This document shows positions 1 through 6,424 of a DNA stretch of 16,051 nucleotides, in pieces (the first letter of the stretch is position 1; each line of letters starts with the position of its first letter). The notes under the pieces are model-generated. The model was given only the letters and a program-made list of their open reading frames with translations. It did no database searches and was not told where the DNA came from. The translations under genes were made by a program, and so were the position numbers. This DNA comes from Rhodospirillaceae bacterium (GTDB taxonomy: Bacteria; Pseudomonadota; Alphaproteobacteria; Rhodospirillales; Rhodospirillaceae), in NCBI GenBank assembly GCA_002691085.1, contig NZGX01000077.1:2201-18251 (forward strand). Reading direction: 5' to 3'.

Positions 1-227
1 AAAGCAGTTCTTATTGTTTCTTGACATTGAGATACTCCCATACTAACTGCAATAATATCACTGACAATGCCAGCTTCTTTAAGTCTTACAGCTTCTTCAA
101 CAGCAATTTCATCAAACGGATTCATAGACATTTTGACATTTGCTAATTCAACGCCTGAATTATCTGATTTAACTCTTATTTTAACATTGTAATCTACAAC
201 ACGTTTGACCGATACAAGGGCTTTCAT
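1..227 (-). CDS. etfB: Electron transfer flavoprotein subunit beta, N-terminal part (runs off the left edge)
   Basis: EtfB pairs with EtfA to form the soluble FAD/AMP-binding heterodimer that carries electrons from acyl-CoA and related dehydrogenases to ETF:quinone oxidoreductase. Only the first 75 codons are in the window. The translation begins MKALVSVKRVVDYNVKIRV and contains SMNPFDEIAVEEAVRLKEAG, both highly characteristic of alphaproteobacterial EtfB. The ATG at 227 follows a good ribosome site, GGAAAGA (231-237). The gene lies 102 bases downstream of pduO on the same strand, a pairing familiar from alphaproteobacteria, where etfA usually follows etfB. Here etfA would lie beyond position 1. 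The 3' end is cut by the window edge and is not a natural truncation. Confidence 0.96.
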   Translation of the reverse strand, partial: MKALVSVKRVVDYNVKIRVKSDNSGVELANVKMSMNPFDEIAVEEAVRLKEAGIVSDIIAVSMGVSQCQETIRTA

Positions 228-240
228 TTATCTTTCCAAA

Positions 241-257
241 ATTGTTTTAAAAACAAT
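241..257. repeat. Perfect 8-bp inverted repeat just upstream of etfB
   Basis: ATTGTTTT, one central A, then AAAACAAT form a perfect palindrome directly ahead of the etfB ribosome site. A TATAAT hexamer on the minus strand (273-278) lies just upstream, but no convincing -35 box accompanies it. The position would suit an operator or a weak RNA hairpin in the etfB leader. In a genome this AT-rich, such a palindrome may also arise by chance. Confidence 0.35.
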
Positions 258-329
258 AACTAATCATCTGTGATTATAGAGTCAACTTGGAAAATCAAAT
301 AAATAATTATTCTAACTTTCCTGATTTGA

Positions 330-908
330 TTATGTTTTTCTTGGTTCCCAAAGTATATCATTTTTCCCCGAATTATTAAGTATTCTTGCAATAACAAAAA
401 GGAGGTCAGATAACCTATTAATATATTTAATAATATAAGGGTTTATCAGCTCATCTTCTGATAATTTTGTAATTGAACGCTCTGCCCTTCTAATAATTGT
501 TCTGGCAAGATGAGATTGAGCTGCTAAAAGGTTGCCTCCAGGTAATACGAAACTATTAAGCTCTTCTAAGTTAGTATTATATTCATCAATTTTATTTTCA
601 AGGTTTTTTACTTGTTGTTCAGTAATGCTAATTCTCTTACTAACTGTATTTCCCTCGGAGATTGGTTTACAAAGGTCTGCCCCAAGATCGAACAGGTCTG
701 ATTGTATCTTTGTTAAAAATAGAGCTATATCTTCATCTTTGGAACTAGTTTTTAATCCAGAAATTACTATACCAATTGCTGAGTTTGCTTCATCAATATT
801 CCCATATGCATCGACTCTCATCGAATGTTTTTCCGTTAGAGAACCGTCTCCTAATCTAGTCTTACCCTTATCACCAGCACCTGTGTATACCTTATTGATT
901 TTTATCAT
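330..908 (-). CDS. pduO: Cob(I)alamin adenosyltransferase, PduO type
   Basis: This enzyme transfers the adenosyl group of ATP to cob(I)alamin to make adenosylcobalamin, the coenzyme of enzymes such as methylmalonyl-CoA mutase. The 192-residue length is usual for the single-domain PduO family. The ATP-binding N-terminal stretch TGAGDKGKTRLGDGS (residues 9-23) is followed by VDAYGNIDEANSAIG (32-46), the RTIIRRAER helix (136-144) and NRLSDLLFVIAR (164-175), all family signatures. The ATG at 908 has a modest AAGG ribosome site. The gene is divergent from lptG across 94 bases and precedes etfB on the same strand. No cobalamin riboswitch can be seen upstream, and the space is too short for a typical one. 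Confidence 0.95.
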   Translation of the reverse strand: MIKINKVYTGAGDKGKTRLGDGSLTEKHSMRVDAYGNIDEANSAIGIVISGLKTSSKDEDIALFLTKIQSDLFDLGADLCKPISEGNTVSKRISITEQQVKNLENKIDEYNTNLEELNSFVLPGGNLLAAQSHLARTIIRRAERSITKLSEDELINPYIIKYINRLSDLLFVIARILNNSGKNDILWEPRKT

Positions 909-990
909 TTTTATAGAGCCTTTTTTAGGATATATTTATAAGCTAAATTTGTAGTTATTATTTTAATCTACCTTTGGAGCAAATAAAAGT

Positions 991-1005
991 AGGATTAGTT
1001 TTTTG
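991..1005 (+). promoter_or_regulatory. Ribosome binding site that fixes the TTG start of lptG
   Basis: AGGA at 991-994 stands eight bases before TTG at 1003. The next in-frame ATG lies after the first transmembrane helix, so starting there would remove a conserved helix. The TTG start is therefore preferred. Confidence 0.7.
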
Positions 1006-2109
1006 ACCAGAATATCTCTGACTCTCTCTATTTATATAGCTTGGAAGTTTATTTTGTCTTTTTTGGCTGTATTATTCGGAATTTCGATTCTAATTATAAT
1101 ATTTGATATGTTAGAATTGTTGAGGCGTTCTTCGGATATTCAGGATCCAAATTTAGGCTTTTTATTCTTTCTATCCCTACTTAAATTGCCAAAAACTATC
1201 CAAGAAGTATTGCCATTTGCAATATTGATAGGAATGATGTTTACGTTATTCAAGTTCTCTAGGAATTCGGAATTAGTTGTAATAAGGTCTGCTGGTGTTT
1301 CAGTTTGGCAATTTCTTTTACCTGTAATGGGTGTTGTGATATTTTTTGGTTTTTTTAATCTTATGGTTATTAGCCACTTTTCTGCTTCATTCTATAAAAT
1401 TTATGAGAATACTGAAGAAAAGATTTTTAATAAAAAGCCAAATTTACTTAATTTTGGTAAGGGAGGTCTATGGTTAAAGGAATCACATCAAGGCAAGGAC
1501 ATAATTATTCATTCTCATTATGTTAAAAAAGAAGATGGCTTGTTGTTTTTGAGTGGGATTAGTGTATTTGAAGTTGGGGGTTTTGATAAATTTGTAAAAC
1601 GTTATGAAGCTGAAGAAGGTCATCTTTTAGACAGTTATGTTAGGTTAGAGAGAGTTTGGGAGAGCAGTGTAGGAAAAAAACCCAAATTTCATAATGAGTT
1701 TTTTATTCCAACCTCCATTACTTTGAATTATGTTAAAGATAGCTTTTCACCACCAGAAACACTATCATTCTGGCAATTACCAAAATATATTGATTTTTTT
1801 GAGGCATCTGGGTTTTCATCATTAAGGCATAGGTTGTATTTACAATCTCAATTAGCTTCGCCCTTCTTTTTTTGCTCTATGATACTTTTAGCATCTATTT
1901 TTTTTCTTGCTAACAATATTAGGCTGGCTGAGTGGACACAAAGGATTATCGCAGGACTTGGAACTGGTTTTATGTTATACTTTTTTGCGCAGCTAACATT
2001 CGCTCTCGGGATGTCATCTATTTTGCCTGTATTCCTATCAGCTTGGTCACCTACTCTATTTGCAACTTTGTTAGGTTTGTCATATCTATTTCATTATGAA
2101 GATGGTTAA
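1003..2109 (+). CDS. lptG: LPS export system permease, LptG-like (YjgP/YjgQ family)
   Basis: LptF and LptG form the inner-membrane half of the LptB2FG exporter that extracts lipopolysaccharide from the inner membrane and feeds it to the LptC-LptA bridge. The 368 residues fit the family. There is one N-terminal helix (about 10-37) ending in the LptG-like FDMLELLRRSSD, then two more helices flanking SRNSELVVIRSAGVSVWQFL, a large hydrophilic region (about 130-280, the expected periplasmic jelly roll), and three C-terminal helices (about 283-362). The sequence resembles alphaproteobacterial LptG more than LptF. LptF and LptG often sit side by side, but no LptF is present here, so the partner must be elsewhere. 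The gene begins a seven-gene plus-strand row and overlaps the PAP2 gene by 14 bases. Assignment to LptG over LptF is likely but not certain. Confidence 0.85.
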   Translation: MTRISLTLSIYIAWKFILSFLAVLFGISILIIIFDMLELLRRSSDIQDPNLGFLFFLSLLKLPKTIQEVLPFAILIGMMFTLFKFSRNSELVVIRSAGVSVWQFLLPVMGVVIFFGFFNLMVISHFSASFYKIYENTEEKIFNKKPNLLNFGKGGLWLKESHQGKDIIIHSHYVKKEDGLLFLSGISVFEVGGFDKFVKRYEAEEGHLLDSYVRLERVWESSVGKKPKFHNEFFIPTSITLNYVKDSFSPPETLSFWQLPKYIDFFEASGFSSLRHRLYLQSQLASPFFFCSMILLASIFFLANNIRLAEWTQRIIAGLGTGFMLYFFAQLTFALGMSSILPVFLSAWSPTLFATLLGLSYLFHYEDG

Positions 2110-2782
2110 GATTAATTTTATAGTTCTTGTTACAATATTTTTTCTCTCTATATTGCTGGTGTTTTATCCAAACCTAGATTTATATATCAGTAGTTTTTTC
2201 TTTGATAGTGATACATTATCATGGGAAAAAAGAACGAAAATAATGATATTTTTTAGGAAATTATTTCCTCCTCTTATCATTATTTCTCTTTTGTGTGTAT
2301 CACTTACTGGTCTGATAGGTCACATTCTTAAAAAAGTTTTTTTTAATGTTACACTTAATAAGGTCTATTATTTATTAATATCATTATTAATCGGACCTGG
2401 TTTAATAGTAGAGAGTTTTTTAAAAACTTTTTCAGGAAGAGCCCGTCCAAAAGAAGTCATTGAATTCGGTGGCGAAGCTATTTTTTCATCTGCATTAGTA
2501 TTTTCTGATCAATGTTTAAGGAATTGTTCTTTTGTTTCTGGTCATGCTGCCATCGCATTTTGGTTGACTGCGTATGCATTCATATTTTCTGAGCTATATC
2601 GTAAATATATTTTTATTATTGGTATATTTTTTGGTGTTTCAATGGGACTTTTCCGTATAATGGAGGGAGCTCATTTTCTAAGTGATATAGTTTTCTCTGG
2701 TTTGATTGTTGTAAGTATAAATGTAATTTTATACTATTTTTTCATTAATAGGTTTTTTTTTGATAGAGAGGTTAAATGGTAA
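2096..2782 (+). CDS. PAP2-family membrane phosphatase (possible lipid A or phospholipid phosphatase)
   Basis: PAP2 enzymes remove phosphate from lipid phosphates or pyrophosphates at the outer face of the inner membrane. All three phosphatase motifs are visible. Motif 1 is K110-x6-R117-P118 within KTFSGRARP. Motif 2 is SFVSGHA (145-151), with Val replacing the usual Pro of PSGH but with Ser148, Gly149 and His150 present. Motif 3 is R187-x5-H193-x3-D197. Hydrophobic helices surround them, and the 228-residue length is normal. A cysteine pair in DQCLRNCSF precedes motif 2. The start overlaps lptG and shows no clear ribosome site; ATG at 2102 is an alternative. Next to an LPS exporter, a lipid A phosphatase (LpxE-like) or undecaprenyl-pyrophosphate phosphatase role is reasonable, but the substrate cannot be told from sequence. 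Confidence 0.88.
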   Translation: MKMVKINFIVLVTIFFLSILLVFYPNLDLYISSFFFDSDTLSWEKRTKIMIFFRKLFPPLIIISLLCVSLTGLIGHILKKVFFNVTLNKVYYLLISLLIGPGLIVESFLKTFSGRARPKEVIEFGGEAIFSSALVFSDQCLRNCSFVSGHAAIAFWLTAYAFIFSELYRKYIFIIGIFFGVSMGLFRIMEGAHFLSDIVFSGLIVVSINVILYYFFINRFFFDREVKW

Positions 2783-3570
2783 AAAAAATGTACGTTGATG
2801 GACCAATGGGACAGGTCCACATAAGGGAGATGGGGGGGGGATGCCCTTTGATACTTCTTCACCAAACGGCTTGGTCATCTGTACAATTCCAAAAATCTAT
2901 GCCTTTTTTTGCTGATTATGGCTTTAGGTGTATTGCCATTGACACACCAGGTTATGGGATGTCTGATACTAATACAGAAAATCCCTCAGTTGATTTGTAT
3001 GCAGAATCACTTAATACAGTTTTAGATAAAATTAAAGTAATTGACCCAATTATACTTGCTCACCATACTGGAGCGTCAATTGCTACAAAATTTGCCTTCC
3101 TTTATCCAAAAAAAATAAAACATCTTATCCTTCATGGTGTCCCAATTTTTACGAAAGATGAAGTTAAAGGAAGATTAGAAAGACCACACTTTGATCAATC
3201 TCCAAGAGATGATGGTTCCCATTTCACAGAGCGGTGGAGTTATGCCAAAAATGTAGTAGGTGAAGGTGTTTCTAATGAGGCTATACATAACTCGGTAATG
3301 CAGTTCTTTATTTCTGGTCTAAATGAGTGGCATGGTCACCATGCTGCCTTTAAATACAACATTGAAAAAGATTATAAGGAATTAAATGTACCAACTTCTA
3401 TCGTTTCAAATACTGGAGACCCACTTCATTTAAAACTTGAACAATTAAAAAAGATTAGACCCGACTTTTTTTATTTTGAAATAGACGGAGGTACTTTTCA
3501 TATTATTTTTGATGATCCTGTAAGCTGGTCTAAATCAATATACGAAAATATTTTGAAAGAATTAAAATGA
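2776..3570 (+). CDS. Alpha/beta-hydrolase-fold protein with a His in the nucleophile position (paralog 1)
   Basis: The 264-residue protein has the alpha/beta-hydrolase layout: strand plus HQ turn LILLHQ (25-30), IDTPGYGMSD (55-64), a nucleophile elbow, a cap region, an acid strand SNTGD (211-215) and a late GGTFH (238-242). Asp215 and His242 fit the acid and base of a triad. The elbow reads A95-H96-H97-T98-G99-A100, so His97 stands where Ser, Asp or Cys normally is. Cap motifs HNS (171-173) and EWHGHHA (184-190) are shared with the next gene. A nine-G run (2832-2840) encodes part of residues 19-22. The start overlaps the PAP2 gene by 7 bases and follows GAGAGG. The fold is confident. The reaction is unknown, and it could be a non-classical lyase, binding protein or hydrolase. 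Confidence 0.85.
   Translation: MVKKMYVDGPMGQVHIREMGGGCPLILLHQTAWSSVQFQKSMPFFADYGFRCIAIDTPGYGMSDTNTENPSVDLYAESLNTVLDKIKVIDPIILAHHTGASIATKFAFLYPKKIKHLILHGVPIFTKDEVKGRLERPHFDQSPRDDGSHFTERWSYAKNVVGEGVSNEAIHNSVMQFFISGLNEWHGHHAAFKYNIEKDYKELNVPTSIVSNTGDPLHLKLEQLKKIRPDFFYFEIDGGTFHIIFDDPVSWSKSIYENILKELK
2832..2840 (+). repeat. Nine-G homopolymer inside the first alpha/beta-hydrolase-fold gene
   Basis: Nine consecutive G occur at codons 19-22, in a region where long G runs are otherwise absent. As written the frame is intact. Reading the flanks shows that losing one G brings TGA a few codons later, and gaining one G brings TGA after about 27 codons, so slippage in either direction would truncate the protein near its start. 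The tract could be a phase-variation switch or simply a chance or mis-sequenced homopolymer. Confidence 0.9.
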
Positions 3571-4361
3571 CAATATTCAAAGGTTACCTAGATGGCCCCT
3601 TTGGGCAGATACATTATAAAACTGATACAAGGAATGATGGAGAGCCTTTATTTCTTTTTCACCAAATGGTTCAGTCATCTTTTCAGTTTGAACCTTGCCT
3701 TCCTTTCTTTGCCTCGAAGGGTATTAAAGCAATTGCAGTTGATATACCCGGTTATGGAATGAGTTGTGGGCCCAATAAACCTCCATCAATGAAAAATTAT
3801 GCTTCTATTTATGAAAATTTATTAGATCACTTTGGTTTCAGCAAGGCTAATATTGGCGGTCATCATACAGGTGCATCAGTTGCAGCTGAGGCTGCATATA
3901 GTTTTCCAGATTTAGTTCTAAAATTGATACTTCATGGAGTTCCTTATTATTCTGAGGAGGAAATGGCTAAAAAATCAGAACCAAATCATAAGTTTCAAGG
4001 AATTGAGGAAGATGGCAAACACTTTACTAAAGTTTGGAAGAAGTTTCACAATGCTGGAAATTCAAAAACCTCTCTGAAGGCAACACATAACTCAATTTTA
4101 AGCTACTATATAGCAGGTGAAAAAGAATGGTATGGTCATAATGCAGTATATAATCATGATATTTGGAGGGCAGTTGATGGCATCAAGTGTCCAACATTAT
4201 TAATTACTAATACGGGTGATATGTTAAATCCTCAGGATCATAACTTATCTAAGATTAGGCCTGACTTTAATTTTTTTGAGTTTTCAGGTGGTAGTTTTCA
4301 GTTTGTTTACGATAATCCTGGGGAATGGACAGAAATTGTATCAAATTTTCTTAATGACTAA
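3567..4361 (+). CDS. Alpha/beta-hydrolase-fold protein, tandem paralog 2, lacking the usual catalytic His
   Basis: This 264-residue protein is homologous along its whole length to the preceding one: compare YLDGPFGQIH (7-16), VDIPGYGMS (58-66), ILHGVP (121-126) and IRPDF (230-234). The nucleophile elbow is G98-H99-H100-T101-G102-A103, again with His in place of Ser. The acid Asp is present in TNTGD (214-218). In the motif that should supply the catalytic base, GGSFQ (241-245), Gln245 replaces the His seen in paralog 1. The cap motifs HNS (174-176) and EWYGHNA (187-193) are kept. Start and the previous stop overlap as ATGA, implying translational coupling and matched expression. It may be a specialised enzyme, or a non-catalytic partner of the first protein. 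The function is not recognised. Confidence 0.85.
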   Translation: MTIFKGYLDGPFGQIHYKTDTRNDGEPLFLFHQMVQSSFQFEPCLPFFASKGIKAIAVDIPGYGMSCGPNKPPSMKNYASIYENLLDHFGFSKANIGGHHTGASVAAEAAYSFPDLVLKLILHGVPYYSEEEMAKKSEPNHKFQGIEEDGKHFTKVWKKFHNAGNSKTSLKATHNSILSYYIAGEKEWYGHNAVYNHDIWRAVDGIKCPTLLITNTGDMLNPQDHNLSKIRPDFNFFEFSGGSFQFVYDNPGEWTEIVSNFLND

Positions 4362-4389
4362 AGTGTGAAAAAATTAATAATTTTATATT

Positions 4390-4402
4390 GGTGGATCTTA
4401 TG
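4390..4402 (+). promoter_or_regulatory. Ribosome binding site supporting the ATG start of the ABC permease
   Basis: GGTGGA (4390-4395) stands four bases before ATG at 4400. The frame can be extended upstream to TTG at 4388 or GTG at 4391, but those codons overlap or precede this ribosome site, so ATG 4400 is chosen. Confidence 0.6.
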
Positions 4403-5215
4403 AAAAAAGTTACTTCTTCCCGAGTATTTCAAATACCTTTTCCAAGAAGTGTTGGAAAAATAAATTATCGAGGCATGTTTGAATTATATTTAAAAGAAGT
4501 TAGGAGATTTACAAAAATCTGGACACAAACTGTTTTAGCTCCCTCAATTACAGTTATATTATTTCTAATAGTTTTTTCATATGCATTTGATAGACCAGCT
4601 GTCGGAGGAGTCCCTTTTAGTGATTTTTTAGTTCCGGGCTTAATAATGATGACCATAATACAAAATGCTTTTGCAAATACATCTTCATCTATTTTGATAG
4701 CAAAAGTTCAGGGTAATATAGTGGATGTTCTCATGCCTCCGCTAGGGCCTATAGAGTTATTATTTGCCTGGTCCCTAGGTGCGATATCAAGGGGATTGGC
4801 AGTAGGGTTTGTTTCAGGGCTTATAATGTCACTATTTGCAGATATTCATTTTTATAATTTTTGGCTGATTTTATATTTCGCCTTCACAGGAAGTATGTTT
4901 ATGGCTTTTGCAGGAATTATAGGGGCAATATGGGCAGATAAGTTTGATCATATGGCTGCAGTTACTAACTTTGTAATTACACCTCTTACTTTTCTATCTG
5001 GCACATTCTATACAGTTGATAGACTGCCAGAGGCTTTACGTTTTATCTGTAACTATAATCCATTCTTTTATGTTATAGATGGTTTTAGGTATGGCTTTCT
5101 TGGTCATGAAACAATAAGTATAAATATTGGAATTTTTGTTACTGGCTTAACGTCCTTAATATTAATGTTAATCAGCTATATTTTTGTTAGGACAGGGTAC
5201 AAACTTAAAAATTAG
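4400..5215 (+). CDS. ABC-2 type transporter permease (YadH-like)
   Basis: This is the membrane subunit of an ABC-2 type exporter. From ATG 4400 it has 271 residues. A cytoplasmic amphipathic start (NYRGMFELYLKEVRRFTKIW) leads into helix 1 (APSITVILFLIVF). The family segment FLVPGLIMMTIIQNAFANTSSS and the coupling-type stretch VDVLMPPLGPIELLFAW follow, with further helices to the C-terminus and LSGTFYTVDRLPEALRFICNYNPFFY before the last one. The pattern is that of YadH and related polysaccharide or drug exporters. The ATP-binding subunit is not adjacent in this window, so the partner and substrate are unknown. The gene sits 38 bases after the second hydrolase-fold gene and 15 bases before argD, within the same plus-strand row. 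Confidence 0.9.
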   Translation: MKKVTSSRVFQIPFPRSVGKINYRGMFELYLKEVRRFTKIWTQTVLAPSITVILFLIVFSYAFDRPAVGGVPFSDFLVPGLIMMTIIQNAFANTSSSILIAKVQGNIVDVLMPPLGPIELLFAWSLGAISRGLAVGFVSGLIMSLFADIHFYNFWLILYFAFTGSMFMAFAGIIGAIWADKFDHMAAVTNFVITPLTFLSGTFYTVDRLPEALRFICNYNPFFYVIDGFRYGFLGHETISINIGIFVTGLTSLILMLISYIFVRTGYKLKN

Positions 5216-5230
5216 AATTTTTGGTGTGAT

Positions 5231-6424
5231 ATGTCATTAGAAAATATAATGAACACATACTCTAGAACAGACCTTATTTTTGAATCTGGTCACGGTTCTT
5301 GGTTAGTTACTAAAGATGGAAAGAAAATACTGGATTTTAATAGTGGTATTGCAGTAAATGCTTTAGGACATTGCCATCCTCACTTAGTGGAATCTTTGCA
5401 GTCTCAGATAAAGAAGTTATGGCATTGCTCAAATTTATATAGAATTGAGAGTCAAGAGCTTTTGGCAAGTAGACTTGTAGCCTCATCGTTTGCAGACTCA
5501 GTCTTTTTCTGTAATTCTGGAGCAGAGTCAGTTGAGGCAGCTATAAAAGTCGCAAGGAAATATAGTCAAACCCGTAATCCAAATAAAAAAAAATATAAGA
5601 TAATAGTTACAACAAATGCCTTTCATGGAAGGACATTAGCTACAATCTCTGCTGGTGGTCAGGAAAAACATTTAGAAGGTTTTTATCCAGCAGTAGGTGG
5701 TTTTAAAAGGGTAGAATTTGGAAATATTTCTCAGATCATAGAAAATATAGATGAGGAAACAATTGGGATTCTCATAGAACCAATTCAAGGGGAAGGTGGA
5801 ATAAACCAGGCTGACGATACATATCTAAAAGATATTAAGGAAATATGTAACCAAAGGGACTTAGTTTTAATCTTTGATGAAGTTCAGTGTGGTATGGGTA
5901 GATCGGGAAGCCTATTTGCTCATGAAAAATATGATGTCTTACCTGACATAATGTGTCTCGCTAAAGGTCTTGGGGGTGGTTTTCCAATTGGTGCATGTTT
6001 GGCAACAAAAAAAGTTAGTCAATATATGACACCTGGTACACATGGCTCAACATTTGGCGGGAATCCTCTAGCAATGACAGCCGCTAATGCATTATTGGAT
6101 ATTATCTTATCTAAGGGATTCTTGACCAAGGTAAACGAATCTTCTGTAAAACTTATGGATGGCTTACAGAAGATTATAGTTAAATACCAAAGTGTATTTC
6201 TTAAATTAAAAGGGCAGGGTTTAATTCTTGGAATTAAGTGCAGGGTTCCTAATTCACTGGTAGTAGATAGGCTTGTTGAGAATGGCCTTCTAACTGTTGT
6301 TGCAGGGGATAATGTTATAAGATTATTACCACCTTTAAATATTTCAAATGAAGAAATAGATATTGCGTTAAGTATAATTGAGCATGTAGCAGATAGTATA
6401 GAGACTGAAAATGTTAGAAAATAA
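5231..6424 (+). CDS. argD: Acetylornithine aminotransferase
   Basis: ArgD is a class III PLP aminotransferase that converts N-acetylglutamate semialdehyde to N2-acetylornithine; many also act on N-succinyl-diaminopimelate semialdehyde in lysine synthesis. The 397-residue length is standard. Visible motifs are LDFNSGIAVNALGHCHP (34-50), the phosphate-binding NSGAES (95-100), the PLP-ring contact with Asp216 in FDEVQCGMGRSG, and the Schiff-base Lys245 in CLAKGLGGGFPIGA. THGSTFGGNPLA lies further on. The ribosome site is weak (TTGGTGTGAT). The gene overlaps argF by 14 bases, so the two arginine genes are probably translationally coupled and act in consecutive parts of one pathway, separated by the deacetylation step. 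Confidence 0.97.
   Translation: MSLENIMNTYSRTDLIFESGHGSWLVTKDGKKILDFNSGIAVNALGHCHPHLVESLQSQIKKLWHCSNLYRIESQELLASRLVASSFADSVFFCNSGAESVEAAIKVARKYSQTRNPNKKKYKIIVTTNAFHGRTLATISAGGQEKHLEGFYPAVGGFKRVEFGNISQIIENIDEETIGILIEPIQGEGGINQADDTYLKDIKEICNQRDLVLIFDEVQCGMGRSGSLFAHEKYDVLPDIMCLAKGLGGGFPIGACLATKKVSQYMTPGTHGSTFGGNPLAMTAANALLDIILSKGFLTKVNESSVKLMDGLQKIIVKYQSVFLKLKGQGLILGIKCRVPNSLVVDRLVENGLLTVVAGDNVIRLLPPLNISNEEIDIALSIIEHVADSIETENVRK

Noticed and set aside
532..954. Plus-strand open frame of 140 codons opposite pduO
   Set aside because: It lies antisense to a gene with clear PduO motifs, and its translation has no recognisable domain.
909..1002. Possible cobalamin riboswitch or paired promoters between pduO and lptG
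   Set aside because: The 94-base gap is too short for a cobalamin riboswitch and shows none of its conserved core. No convincing -35/-10 pair was found.
4370..4384. AT-only inverted repeat AAAATTA-A-TAATTTT before the ABC permease gene
   Set aside because: It has no G-C pairs and no U-tract behaviour, and is expected by chance in such AT-rich sequence.
5585..5593. Nine-A run in argD, and a nine-T run at 2753-2761 in the PAP2 gene
   Set aside because: Long A and T runs are common in this composition, unlike the G run at 2832. The frames are intact, so no special role is claimed.
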